Notes under the pieces: model-generated
What the model saw: only the letters and a program-made list of their open reading frames with translations
Databases searched by the model: none
What the model was told of the DNA's origin: nothing
Position numbers and translations under genes: made by a program
DNA from: an uncultured Kiloniella sp.
GTDB taxonomy: Bacteria > Pseudomonadota > Alphaproteobacteria > Kiloniellales > Kiloniellaceae
Direction of reading: 5' to 3'
NCBI RefSeq assembly: GCF_937128705.1
Contig: NZ_CAKZMP010000225.1
Span: 1-35,360 of the forward strand
Length of the DNA: 35,360 nt
Part shown: positions 24,261-33,175 of the stretch, in pieces
Layout of the letters: each line of letters starts with the position of its first letter
How positions within the stretch are numbered: position 1 is the first letter of the stretch

Positions 24261-25499
24261 ATGGGGATTAAACAGACTTTCACTTCTGCCATTCTTTTTA
24301 CCGGGCTTGCTCTCAACTTGGCGACACCACAAAGTGTTATCGCTCAAGATCAAACCACTGCTAATCAAGACTGGTCAAAAATTGAAACCAAAGCTCAGGG
24401 CCAAACCGTTTACTGGAATGCCTGGGGCGGCAGTGAACTTATCAATGAATATATCGCTTGGGTCGGCAAACGAGTATGGGATGACAATAAAATCACCCTC
24501 AAGCATGTAAAGGTTACTGATACGGCAGATGTTGTCAGCCGGGTGCTTGCTGAAAAGACAGCGGGAAAAGATGCCGAAGGCTCTGTTGATCTCGTCTGGA
24601 TTAACGGCGAGAACTTTGCCTCCATGAAAAAGAACGGGCTTCTGTTTGGCCCCTTCTCAGAAAATCTGCCGAACTATCCCTTGGTCGATATAGAAAACAA
24701 AGCCACAACAACAATGGATTTTACAATTCCAGTTGATGGTCTGGAAGCCCCTTGGGGGATGGCAAAGTTCAACTTCATTTACGACAGTGCCCGTGTGGAC
24801 CAAACTCCAAATTCTTCTGCAGAACTTTTAACTTGGGCCAAGAACAATTCAGGACGTTTTACATACCCCTCACCACCTGACTACTTGGGTTCGACCTTTT
24901 TAAAACAAGTGCTTGTTGAATCTGTTGATGATCACAAAATACTACGACAAGCAGTAACAGACGAAGCTGAATTTAAGAAAACAACTGCTGCTTTATGGGA
25001 TTACCTTGATCAGTTACATCCTGCTCTTTGGCGTGATGGCAAACAGTTTCCCGTAAGCAGTTCAGCCCAACAACAACTGCTAGACGACGGTGAAGTTGAT
25101 ATTCACCTCTCATTCAATCCGGGGGCGGCCTCGTCCCTTATCAAGTCCGGTGAACTGGCGCCAAGCGTTCGAACCTTTGTTTTTGACAAGGGAACAATTG
25201 GCAACACACACTTTATTGCCATTCCCTACAACTCATCCAGTAAAGAAGCAGCCATGATTGTTGCGAACTTTCTGATGAGCCCCGAGGCACAGGCCCGCAA
25301 ACAAGATCCGGAATACTGGGGTGATGACACCGTTTTATCTATTGCAAAGCTATCTGCTGAAGATCAAAAAATCTTTTCAGCAATTGAACTCGGCGTTGCA
25401 ACATTGCCTCCTCAAGATCTAGGGCCAACTTTGCTGGAACCTCACCCAAGCTGGATGGAACGTATAGAGAAAGAATGGCTGACACGGTACGGACAATAA
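24261..25499 (+). CDS. ABC transporter solute-binding protein, YnjB-like
   Basis: Periplasmic binding protein of about 412 residues. A signal peptide (about 1-29, ending VIAQ) precedes the mature chain, which reads VYWNAWGGSELINEYIAWVG, typical of YnjB-like proteins of the ynjBCD importer. The frame is open to 24231, but ATG 24261 has GAAGAGG about 6 nt upstream and begins the signal peptide, so I use it. The permease gene starts inside its last 25 nt. The YnjBCD substrate is not firmly established; a small organic or inorganic anion or a thiamine-related compound are only possibilities. Confidence 0.85.
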   Translation: MGIKQTFTSAILFTGLALNLATPQSVIAQDQTTANQDWSKIETKAQGQTVYWNAWGGSELINEYIAWVGKRVWDDNKITLKHVKVTDTADVVSRVLAEKTAGKDAEGSVDLVWINGENFASMKKNGLLFGPFSENLPNYPLVDIENKATTTMDFTIPVDGLEAPWGMAKFNFIYDSARVDQTPNSSAELLTWAKNNSGRFTYPSPPDYLGSTFLKQVLVESVDDHKILRQAVTDEAEFKKTTAALWDYLDQLHPALWRDGKQFPVSSSAQQQLLDDGEVDIHLSFNPGAASSLIKSGELAPSVRTFVFDKGTIGNTHFIAIPYNSSSKEAAMIVANFLMSPEAQARKQDPEYWGDDTVLSIAKLSAEDQKIFSAIELGVATLPPQDLGPTLLEPHPSWMERIEKEWLTRYGQ

Positions 25500-27256
25500 A
25501 TTCGACCATCAGCAAACAAATACGATACCATCAGGCCATGAAAAACCATTTCGGCTCAATTCTCAGCGTGCTTTTCAGTTTGCACACGGTGCCTGTGCTG
25601 ACACTCATGGTTTTTCTGTTGCCCGTTCTAGCAGGGCTTACCAGTACAGTTTTGCCCGCTTTTGGATATCTGCCCGTCATAGGGCAGATATCTATAAATA
25701 CGAACGCCTGGGGACAGCTTTTTGCGCATCCTGCCTTACCCAGCGCCCTCATCACGTCCCTATCCAGCGGGATCCTCGCAACAATTCTTTCGCTGATCGT
25801 ATCTCTTTCGTTTGTTGCAGCGTGGCAGGGTACCGCCAGTTTTAGAAAAGCGCGCCGAATTTTGGCCCCCATTCTTGCCATCCCCCATTCAGCACTTGCT
25901 ATTGGCCTTGCCTTCTTAATTGCCCCAAGTGGCTGGATTGTCCGCGTGTTTTCACCTTGGGCGACGGGCTGGGAACGACCTCCGGATATCGCTATTATTC
26001 ACGATGAATGGGGAATATCACTTGTTCTTGGGCTAATGATCAAAGAAACACCCTATCTTTTATTAATGATATTAGCGGCATTGGACCAGTCTCAGGCAAA
26101 ACAGCGGCTAAAGCTCGCGAAGACTTTGGGTTATCATCCGATCGCAGCATGGGTAAAGGGCATACTGCCTGTCATCTACAAGCAAATCCGCCTCCCCATC
26201 TATGCCGTTCTCGCTTTTTCCTTATCTGTTGTTGATATTGCCCTGATCCTCGGCCCAACAACACCGCCTACGTTATCAATATTGGTACTTCGGTGGTTTA
26301 ATGACCCCGACCTAAACTATCGGACTATTGCTGCTGCGGGTGCCTTACTCCAACTCTTTGTGGTTATCTGCGTAATTGTCACTTGGTGGATTACAGAAAA
26401 AGCAATATCCCGGCTAAGTAAAAGGTGGCTTATAAATGGCCGGCGGACATTTTTAGAACAACCTGTTCGTCAGGTTTCCAAATTTTCCCTGAATAGTATT
26501 TTCCTACTGTTTTTTGGTAGCTTGCTCGTCATTCTTCTTTGGTCTTTCACCCGCCGATGGCGATACCCGGACTTTTTACCTTCGGTCTGGAGCATCCAAA
26601 GCTGGGATCGTAATATACACAACCTGTTATGGAGTAGCTCTTCCACTCTTATAATTGGCCTGATTAGCTCTTTCGTTGCTGTCGTTCTTGTCGTCGTTTG
26701 TTTGGAAAATGAAAAACGCCGGGGGAAAACAGCCGGATCGGGGGCCCTGTGGCTTGTGTACTTACCTCTTATGATCCCACAGGTGTCTTTCCTTTTTGGG
26801 GTACAAATTTTGACGATTAAAGCAGGCATCGATGCCAGTTGGCTTGCGATTATCTGGAGCCACCTTCTCTTTGTTCTCCCCTATGTATTCCTGTCCCTGA
26901 CAGACCCTTACCGACAACACGATGATCGCTATATCAAGGTCGCGCTTTCGATGGGAATAAGTCCTGCTCGTGCGTTCTGGCGCATAAGACTACCCATGTT
27001 ACTCAGACCATTACTTTTTGCCTTTTCCATAGGTTTTGCGGTTTCCGTAGCCCAGTATTTACCAACTCTTTTCGTCGGTGGAGGCCGATTTTCAACCTTG
27101 ACCACCGAAGCTGTCAATCTTTCAGCTAGTGGCAATAGACGTATAATTGCCGTGTACGCACTTCTTCAGGCTTTGTTACCTTTGTTATGTTTTATAGCTG
27201 CGCTAACCTTGCCAAATATTGTTTTCCGTAATCGCCGTGCTTTAAAGGAACATTAA
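25475..27256 (+). CDS. ABC transporter permease, fused two-domain, YnjC-like
   Basis: Inner-membrane permease of 593 residues in which two binding-protein-dependent permease domains are fused. Each half has about six hydrophobic segments and an EAA-type loop that contacts the ATPase: KLAKTLGYHPIAAWVKGILP in the first and ALSMGISPARAFWRIRLP in the second. The fused form is what distinguishes YnjC-like and ThiP-like proteins. ATG 25475 overlaps the binding-protein gene by 25 nt; ATG 25538 is an alternative start. The ATPase gene follows 8 nt later. Confidence 0.85.
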   Translation: MADTVRTINSTISKQIRYHQAMKNHFGSILSVLFSLHTVPVLTLMVFLLPVLAGLTSTVLPAFGYLPVIGQISINTNAWGQLFAHPALPSALITSLSSGILATILSLIVSLSFVAAWQGTASFRKARRILAPILAIPHSALAIGLAFLIAPSGWIVRVFSPWATGWERPPDIAIIHDEWGISLVLGLMIKETPYLLLMILAALDQSQAKQRLKLAKTLGYHPIAAWVKGILPVIYKQIRLPIYAVLAFSLSVVDIALILGPTTPPTLSILVLRWFNDPDLNYRTIAAAGALLQLFVVICVIVTWWITEKAISRLSKRWLINGRRTFLEQPVRQVSKFSLNSIFLLFFGSLLVILLWSFTRRWRYPDFLPSVWSIQSWDRNIHNLLWSSSSTLIIGLISSFVAVVLVVVCLENEKRRGKTAGSGALWLVYLPLMIPQVSFLFGVQILTIKAGIDASWLAIIWSHLLFVLPYVFLSLTDPYRQHDDRYIKVALSMGISPARAFWRIRLPMLLRPLLFAFSIGFAVSVAQYLPTLFVGGGRFSTLTTEAVNLSASGNRRIIAVYALLQALLPLLCFIAALTLPNIVFRNRRALKEH

Positions 27257-27264
27257 GTGACATC

Positions 27265-27948
27265 ATGAGCGATAATACTTTCAAGCAATCTGTCACCCCC
27301 GCACAATTCCCCACGCTTTATTTAAAAGACCTGAAGCTATGCTTACGCGGGGAAGCGCTCTTCACCAATCTGTCCCTGAATATTTCACCGGGGGAAATTG
27401 TAACCCTTATGGGGCCAAGTGGCTGTGGAAAATCCAGCCTTCTTGCGGCAATAAGTGGTACACTTGAGAGCGACTTTTCTCTTGTCGGAGAAATTTTTCT
27501 GGATGATTTGAACTTAACCAACCTTCCCCCTGAAGAACGACATATAGGAATGCTGTTCCAAGAAGATCTTTTATTCCCACATATGTCCGTGAGCGAGAAT
27601 CTCTGCTTTGGTATTCCCGCCCACATCAAAAGCAAAAAAGAACGAGTATCTTTGATTTCCCAAGCGTTAAAAGATGCTGGATTATCAGAGTTCGAAAATA
27701 GAGACCCCGCAACCCTATCTGGTGGGCAGCGAGCACGCATTGCAGTATTAAGAACACTACTCTCTCAACCCCGTGCACTTTTACTGGATGAACCCTTCTC
27801 GAAACTGGACACTGAACTACGTACTCGCTTTCGCGATTTTGTCTTCAGGCACGCCCGGGCACATAACTTGCCAACTTTGTTGGTCACCCATGATCCCGAA
27901 GATGCTCAATCAACAGGCGGGAAAGTTATTCGAGTATCCGATTTCTAA
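27265..27948 (+). CDS. ABC transporter ATPase, YnjD-like
   Basis: Cytoplasmic ATPase of 227 residues powering the importer encoded by the two genes before it. It contains Walker A GPSGCGKSS (about 50-58), Q-loop FQEDLLFP, signature LSGGQRARIA, Walker B ALLLDEPFS and the H-loop LVTHDPEDA, all intact. There is no C-terminal regulatory extension as in MalK or PotA, in keeping with the short YnjD type. With genes at 24261 and 25475 it forms a complete three-gene system. Confidence 0.9.
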   Translation: MSDNTFKQSVTPAQFPTLYLKDLKLCLRGEALFTNLSLNISPGEIVTLMGPSGCGKSSLLAAISGTLESDFSLVGEIFLDDLNLTNLPPEERHIGMLFQEDLLFPHMSVSENLCFGIPAHIKSKKERVSLISQALKDAGLSEFENRDPATLSGGQRARIAVLRTLLSQPRALLLDEPFSKLDTELRTRFRDFVFRHARAHNLPTLLVTHDPEDAQSTGGKVIRVSDF

Positions 27949-28196
27949 CTGAAAACCCCATTAGCTTTCATCAAAATAATAAAACCTGTTTGGCATTATC
28001 TGTTACAGCCTCAAAATTTTATTCGAACCGCCAGCTTGATCCACACCAGACGCAACGGTATAATCTACCATACTCGTCAGAGATTATTGAAATATTCTGT
28101 GTTCTTGATTGTCTCTAACGAACACTCCACGCCCGTAATATTTACGAATGCCACCAACCAAGTCTAGCGCTCGCAATTTTTCGAGACCACCCAATC
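27949..28196. other. Intergenic region before the SulP gene
   Basis: This 248-bp stretch has no recognised promoter or terminator. On the minus strand, TTG 28194 opens a 36-codon frame to a stop at 28084 (residues such as LRALDLVGGIRKYYGRGVF). It is short, has no known relative that I recognise and no strong ribosome-binding site, so I do not call it a gene. Confidence 0.4.
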
Positions 28197-29462
28197 ATGC
28201 GTAATCCAAAGATTTTCACAGCTTTAATAGCGTATAACAGATCGCTTTTTTTTGCAGATCTTCTCGCCGGTGTGACAGTAGCATTAGTCGCTCTTCCCCT
28301 CAGCCTCGCAATCGCGATCGCTTCAGGTGCGCCACCAGAAAAAGGGATTGTAACCGCTATAATTGGCGGTTTATTGATTTCACTTTTCGGTGGCAGCCGC
28401 GTTCAGATAGGTGGTCCAACAGGGGCATTCATCGTTGTTGTTTTCAACGTCATCACACAATACGGATATGATGGCCTTGTATTGGCCACTTTCATGGCAG
28501 GAATCATTCTACTCGTTGGAGGATATTTCCGAGCAGGAAACCTGATAGCTTTTGTGCCTGAAGCCGTTGTTAATGGCTTTACTATTGGCATAGGAATCAT
28601 TATTGCCACAAGTCAGCTAAAGGATTTATTTGGCTTGTCTATAGATAACGTTCCAGCCGATTTTTTAGAAAAAATACCTGTCTTCTGGGCAGCCCACCAA
28701 ACCCTTAGCTTACCAGCAACAACAATAGCGATTATCACACTTATACTGATTGTCGTTCTCCGCAGTATAGCACCTCGTTTTCCTAGTCTAATTATTGGTA
28801 TTGGCGTTGGGTCTGTACTCGTTGCAATGATGTCTTTGCCTGTGGACACACTCGGATCTCGCTTTGGTCAACTACCTAGCCAAATACCATGGCCACAGCT
28901 ACCTGATTTGTCTTTCTCTCGAATTATAGAGCTTATTCCTTCTGCTTTAATTATTGCATTTTTAGCAGGCGTTGAGTCATTGCTATCGGCAATGGTAGCC
29001 GACAAAATGATTGACGGGCAACACAGACCAAATGCCGAACTTACAGCACAGGGTATAGCTAATATAGGCTCAGCATTATTCACAGGGCTTCCAGCTACAG
29101 GCGCAATTGCCCGAACCGCAACGAACATAAAAGCAGGAGGCAAAACACCAATAGCAGGAATCATTCATGCTATTATAATACTGCTTGTTATGTTGCTCGC
29201 TGCTCCACTGGCAAGTTATATGGCTATGCCCGCATTGGCCGCCCTTCTCACTATCACGGCCTGGAACATGACCGAGCCACACAAATGGCGTGAATATGCT
29301 CGTGGCAAGAAAAGCGACATTATACTTTTGCTACTAACACTCATTTTGACTGTTCTTGTTGATTTGACTGTCGCAATCGGTGTCGGTGTATCTGTTGGGT
29401 TAGCTCTGCGCCTTAGTAGACGAAATAATATAAAAAATGATTGGTCACCGCCAAACCGGTAA
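28197..29462 (+). CDS. SulP-family anion transporter lacking a STAS domain
   Basis: Inner-membrane transporter of the SLC26/SulP family (sulfate, bicarbonate or another anion), 421 residues. The transmembrane domain is complete: LLAGVTVALVALPLSLAIAIA near residue 23, GGPTGAFIVVVFNVI near residue 72 and FLAGVESLLSAMVADKM near residue 255, with about 12 hydrophobic segments. The protein ends about 15 residues after the last membrane segment (NDWSPPNR). Typical members carry a cytoplasmic STAS domain of 100 or more residues there, and no STAS-like sequence continues in the next 270 nt. It may be a naturally short form or a truncated one. No good ribosome-binding site precedes the ATG. Confidence 0.87.
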   Translation: MRNPKIFTALIAYNRSLFFADLLAGVTVALVALPLSLAIAIASGAPPEKGIVTAIIGGLLISLFGGSRVQIGGPTGAFIVVVFNVITQYGYDGLVLATFMAGIILLVGGYFRAGNLIAFVPEAVVNGFTIGIGIIIATSQLKDLFGLSIDNVPADFLEKIPVFWAAHQTLSLPATTIAIITLILIVVLRSIAPRFPSLIIGIGVGSVLVAMMSLPVDTLGSRFGQLPSQIPWPQLPDLSFSRIIELIPSALIIAFLAGVESLLSAMVADKMIDGQHRPNAELTAQGIANIGSALFTGLPATGAIARTATNIKAGGKTPIAGIIHAIIILLVMLLAAPLASYMAMPALAALLTITAWNMTEPHKWREYARGKKSDIILLLLTLILTVLVDLTVAIGVGVSVGLALRLSRRNNIKNDWSPPNR

Positions 29463-29740
29463 TACTCAATGAAAAAAGACCTCTTACTATAATCGAATGA
29501 CACCTCACCCTGGGTTCATTTCTAAAGCTTCAAAAATCAATTTTCCGAAGACCTTTTCACATTATTTCCATGAATAATGCACAGAGGGGATTGCTTTCTG
29601 TTAATATATTTATATTAACAGTCGTCTAACAAAGTGATATGAGATTTTTTTAATAACCGAATATTGTCTCGATTTTTGCTCTTGCGGCAGAAACGAGATA
29701 AAAGCTGTCACGTTTTGAGATAGCTTGGGAGCCAACGTTG
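29463..29740. other. Intergenic region, SulP to apaG, with palindromic hairpin
   Basis: No gene is seen in this 278-bp stretch. A 10-bp perfect inverted repeat CTGTTAATAT (29598-29607) / ATATTAACAG (29612-29621) with a 4-nt spacer could be an operator or a weak hairpin; it has no T-tract. The apaG ribosome-binding site GGAG lies near its right end. Confidence 0.5.
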
Positions 29741-30133
29741 ATGTATAGCCAGACAACCCGGTCTATAACGGTAACAGTAACACCGACTTTTCTTGAAGAT
29801 CAGTCGTCACCTACTGATGATCATTATGTCTGGGCGTATCAGGTACAGATAGAAAATACAGGCGACGAGGCCGTTACCTTGAAAAATCGTTATTGGCGAA
29901 TTACTGATTCAATGGGACGCATTCAAGAGGTCCGAGGCGCTGGCGTGGTTGGAGAACAACCTCTCTTACAGCCTGGTGAAAGTTTTGAATATACAAGTGG
30001 CACGCCCCTTTCTACCGCCTCTGGTATCATGTGTGGCAGTTATGAAATGGAAGACACTAGCGGGGAACTATACGATGTATTGGTTCCACCCTTTTCACTG
30101 GACAGCCCTTACGAGATAGCGCGTCCGAACTAG
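29741..30133 (+). CDS. apaG: ApaG (DUF525) protein
   Basis: Small beta-sandwich protein of 130 residues, linked in enterobacteria to Co2+/Mg2+ tolerance; its biochemical role is unsettled. The sequence matches ApaG throughout: ITVTVTPTFLEDQSSP, YQVQIENTGDEAVTLKNRYW, VRGAGVVGEQPLLQPGE with the family's glycine-rich turn, and a GSYEMED stretch. ATG 29741 is preferred over the TTG one codon earlier, with GGAG about 9 nt upstream. It is followed 55 nt later by folE on the same strand. The usual partner ksgA/apaH is not nearby. Confidence 0.95.
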   Translation: MYSQTTRSITVTVTPTFLEDQSSPTDDHYVWAYQVQIENTGDEAVTLKNRYWRITDSMGRIQEVRGAGVVGEQPLLQPGESFEYTSGTPLSTASGIMCGSYEMEDTSGELYDVLVPPFSLDSPYEIARPN

Positions 30134-30188
30134 AACAACACTTTTATCGGAATTTTGAATCCGGTAGAAGCTAAAAGGATTACAGTCC

Positions 30189-30797
30189 GTGAGTGACAAA
30201 GATAGCAAAGTCATCCGCCCTTCACGCGATGAAGCTCTGGCCGCTGTTGAAACCCTTCTACGTTGGGCAGGTGATGACCCAACCCGCGAAGGCTTATTAG
30301 GCACACCTGATCGCGTTGTACGCAGCTACGAAGAATTTTTTGCAGGCTATAATGTTGAGCCTCGGGAATTACTCGAACGTACTTTTGAGGAAGTCGAAGG
30401 GTACGACGAGATTGTATTGCTCAGAGATATCCGGTTTGAATCTCATTGCGAACATCACATGGCACCGATTATTGGAAAAGCACATGTCGCTTATCTGCCT
30501 AATAATCGTGTTGTCGGCATCAGCAAACTTGCCCGCGTGATCGAAGCCTATGCAAAACGACTGCAGATTCAAGAAAAGATGACGGCGCAGGTCGCCAATG
30601 CAATTAACGAGGTTCTTCAACCCAAAGGCGTCGCCGTTGTTATCGAAGCTGCACACCAATGCATGACCACACGCGGTGTTCACAAATCAGGCGTAACAAT
30701 GGTAACAAGCCGTATGCTTGGCCTGTTCCGCACCAACCCCTCCACAAGACGCGAATTCCTGTCTTTGATTGGAAATCCTTCTTCTTCAGCGTCTTAA
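30189..30797 (+). CDS. folE: GTP cyclohydrolase I
   Basis: Converts GTP to 7,8-dihydroneopterin triphosphate, the first step of folate and tetrahydrobiopterin synthesis. It has 202 residues, as typical. The zinc and active-site motif is [20 protein letters not shown] (Cys87, His89, His90), with the third zinc ligand in [10 protein letters not shown] (Cys158) and a [19 protein letters not shown] stretch. The start is a GTG at 30189 with AAGGA about 8 nt upstream. It probably shares a transcript with apaG and ends at a strong terminator. Confidence 0.96.
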   Translation: MSDKDSKVIRPSRDEALAAVETLLRWAGDDPTREGLLGTPDRVVRSYEEFFAGYNVEPRELLERTFEEVEGYDEIVLLRDIRFESHCEHHMAPIIGKAHVAYLPNNRVVGISKLARVIEAYAKRLQIQEKMTAQVANAINEVLQPKGVAVVIEAAHQCMTTRGVHKSGVTMVTSRMLGLFRTNPSTRREFLSLIGNPSSSAS

Positions 30798-30812
30798 GAA
30801 AAATAAAAATCC

Positions 30813-30852
30813 AAAGCCCCCATTAATCCGCAATGCGGATAGGGGGCTTTTG
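30813..30852 (+). terminator. Terminator of apaG-folE
   Basis: The stem AAAGCCCCC (30813-30821) / GGGGGCTTT (30842-30850) has an inner TCCGC/GCGGA helix and a following T. Confidence 0.88.
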
Positions 30853-31021
30853 CATACCAATAACAATAATTTTCTGATACCCTCCCAGCACTTTCGCCCT
30901 TACACCTGCTTCCCAGACGGAACTGGTATAAGATCTTTTAGGTGCCATTCTGGCTCCCCGATGGATTTACTTTTGTTTATTCATCGGTCATGAAACCGCT
31001 ATTTGGCCAAAAGGTTTGAAG

Positions 31022-32467
31022 ATGATCAAGTTTCGTCCCGTCGTCTTCGTTACAGGAATACTACTCTCGATTATGGCCATCGCCATGATTATACCTGCCA
31101 TCGTCGATGCTGCGGCAGGGCACCCTGACTGGCGCGTTTTCGCGACATCTTCTGCCCTTAGTCTTTCAGTTGGCATATCCATGGTTCTGGCAACCAACGC
31201 AACCTGGACGGCCTTTAGCCTGCGTGAAGCTTTCGTCATTACAAACCTTGCTTGGCTGACCATTGCCATCGCCGGGGCTGTCCCATTGGCATTTTCCGAG
31301 CTGGAACTCAGCATCACCGATGCCTTCTTTGAATCCATGTCTGGGATCACAACAACTGGCTCTACCATTATTGTCGGGTTGGATGAGACCCCCCCAGGTA
31401 TCCTTCTTTGGCGTGGGATTCTGCAATGGCTGGGTGGTATCGGTATTATTGTCATGGCCGTTGCCATTCTTCCGATACTACAAGTCGGTGGTATGCAGAT
31501 GTTCCGGGTAGAAGCTTTCGAAGCAGACAAAGTACTTCCCAAAGCAGCGCAGATTGCTGCCGCTATTTCCATCTTTTATGTCTTTATCACAATCGGGGCA
31601 GCAATCATCCTGTCCCTTTTGGGGATGAGCGGTTTTGACGCCGTAGTTCACGCCATGACTTCAATCGCAACAGGAGGCTTCTCTACCTACGATGCCTCGA
31701 TTGGGCACTTTGAAGATCCTAAAATTCATTGGGCTATCAGTGGGTTTATGGTTCTTGGCTCCATTCCCTTTATTCTTTATCTGCGCGTTATTCGGGGGGA
31801 CTTCAAATCTCTAATTCAAGATAGTCAGGTAAAAACATTTTTGATCATTCTTGGGTTATCAATTGCCCTTATAACTTACTGGCTTATTGCTGATAATGGC
31901 TATTCTTTTGCTACAGCCCTAAGACTATCCGCATTTAATGTCATATCTCTGATGACAGGTAGTGGCTTTACAACTGCCAACTACGGCCTATGGGGCGGCT
32001 TTGCCCTCGCCTTGCTATTTATATTGATGTTTGTCGGTGGGTGCGCAGGCTCCACGACCTGTGGCATTAAAATATTCCGCCTGCAGGTTCTCTATTCAAC
32101 TGCTGAGGCACAGCTCAACCGTTTGATCCAACCCAACGGTATTTTCTTTCCAACCTATAATGGTAACCCGATCCCGGAAAGTGTCTCAGACTCAGTCATG
32201 AGCTTCTTCTTCCTCTTTGCCGTCAGTTTTGTCTTGCTTGCAGCAGGATTAGGTTTCTCGGGATTGGATTTCATCACTGCTATTTCAGGCGCGGCAACTG
32301 CAATTGCAAATGTTGGTCCTGGCCTTGGGGAAACCATTGGCCCCGCCGGAAACTTCCAGCCTCTACCAGATAGTGCCAAGTGGCTCATGTCTGCGGGAAT
32401 GCTTCTTGGACGGCTGGAACTCTTCACGATTATGGTGATGATCCTTCCTCGTTTCTGGCGCGGCTAG
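31022..32467 (+). CDS. trkH: TrkH-family potassium uptake protein
   Basis: Inner-membrane, ion-conducting subunit of the Trk potassium uptake system (481 residues). The four selectivity-filter loops of the superfamily are all visible: SGITTTGSTI, TSIATGGFSTYD, LMTGSGFTTANYG and AIANVGPGLG, between about ten hydrophobic segments. LGRLELFTIMVMILPRFWR ends the protein, as in TrkH. ATG 31022 with AAGG upstream is preferred over the TTG six nt before. trkA, the NAD-binding partner, is not in the window. A 9-codon frame (30990-31019) ends 2 nt before the start codon; it may be chance. Confidence 0.94.
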   Translation: MIKFRPVVFVTGILLSIMAIAMIIPAIVDAAAGHPDWRVFATSSALSLSVGISMVLATNATWTAFSLREAFVITNLAWLTIAIAGAVPLAFSELELSITDAFFESMSGITTTGSTIIVGLDETPPGILLWRGILQWLGGIGIIVMAVAILPILQVGGMQMFRVEAFEADKVLPKAAQIAAAISIFYVFITIGAAIILSLLGMSGFDAVVHAMTSIATGGFSTYDASIGHFEDPKIHWAISGFMVLGSIPFILYLRVIRGDFKSLIQDSQVKTFLIILGLSIALITYWLIADNGYSFATALRLSAFNVISLMTGSGFTTANYGLWGGFALALLFILMFVGGCAGSTTCGIKIFRLQVLYSTAEAQLNRLIQPNGIFFPTYNGNPIPESVSDSVMSFFFLFAVSFVLLAAGLGFSGLDFITAISGAATAIANVGPGLGETIGPAGNFQPLPDSAKWLMSAGMLLGRLELFTIMVMILPRFWRG

Positions 32468-32475
32468 GTCAACAG

Positions 32476-32520
32476 CCTCTAAGCATTTTACCCTAAACAT
32501 TTTCCCCCTAAACATTTTCA
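32476..32520. repeat. Three tandem 15-nt repeats between trkH and the response regulator
   Basis: The units at 32476-32490, 32491-32505 and 32506-32520 read approximately CCCTAAACATTTTCC; the last two differ at one base and the first is more diverged. They lie in the 66-bp gap between convergent genes. They contain no obvious terminator hairpin. Confidence 0.75.
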
Positions 32521-32533
32521 GGGAATAATCGCT

Positions 32534-33175
32534 TTAGCTTGAAAGCAACCCGTTCTCGATCGCATATCGCGTCAAACCTGCGGTAGAGCTTATATCCAAC
32601 TTACGCTTAATATTCTTACGATGAGTCTCGACTGTACGCACACTGATATCCAGTTCCAAAGCAACGTGCTTGTTGCTTTTCCCCTCTGCCAACAACAACA
32701 AAATAGTTTGCTCGCGTGTGGTTAAGGGGCCTTCCGCATCACTATCCTGATATGACATCAGAATCTTGGACACTCCCGAACTAAAGTAGGTTCCCCCTAA
32801 ATGCACGGCTTCAATAGCAGCAACCACTTCTTGAGATGGTACATCCTTTAAAACATACCCCCGTGCCCCATAGCGTAAAGCGCTGGAAATATATTCACGA
32901 TTATTATGCATGCTCAGAATCAGGAGTTTTATTTCAGGATACTTTTCGGCAAATATTTCTGTTGCGTCCAACCCATTCAATTCCGGCATATTTATATCCA
33001 TCAGGACAACGTCCGGTCTTAACTCTTCCGATTTGGCCAAAGCTTCAGCTCCGGTTGTCGCCTCCCCAATCACTTCAATATTGTCGTAAAGCTCCAGGCA
33101 GGACCTAAGGCCATCACGAACCAAAGGATGATCATCGCAAAGCAGTACGGATATTACTTTTTTCTCATTCGTCAT
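32534..33175 (-). CDS. NarL/LuxR-family response regulator
   Basis: DNA-binding response regulator of 213 residues. The receiver domain (about 8-125) has the acidic pair DD in LLCDDHPLVRDGL and phospho-acceptor Asp60 in VLMDINMP. The C-terminal LuxR-type helix-turn-helix (about 148-210) reads LTTREQTILLLLAEGKSNKH and VRTVETHRKNIKRKL. It overlaps the kinase stop codon by 4 nt (ATGA), so the two are translationally coupled partners. The divergent TRAP binding-protein gene is the likeliest target. Confidence 0.94.
   Translation of the reverse strand: MTNEKKVISVLLCDDHPLVRDGLRSCLELYDNIEVIGEATTGAEALAKSEELRPDVVLMDINMPELNGLDATEIFAEKYPEIKLLILSMHNNREYISSALRYGARGYVLKDVPSQEVVAAIEAVHLGGTYFSSGVSKILMSYQDSDAEGPLTTREQTILLLLAEGKSNKHVALELDISVRTVETHRKNIKRKLDISSTAGLTRYAIENGLLSS

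Noticed and set aside
28084..28194. 36-codon minus-strand frame beginning with TTG next to the SulP start
   Set aside because: It is short, starts with TTG straight after an in-frame stop, lacks a clear ribosome-binding site, and resembles nothing I recognise.
30990..31019. Nine-codon frame ending 2 nt before trkH (possible leader peptide)
   Set aside because: Frames this short arise by chance, and there is no attenuator-like structure or meaningful codon run.
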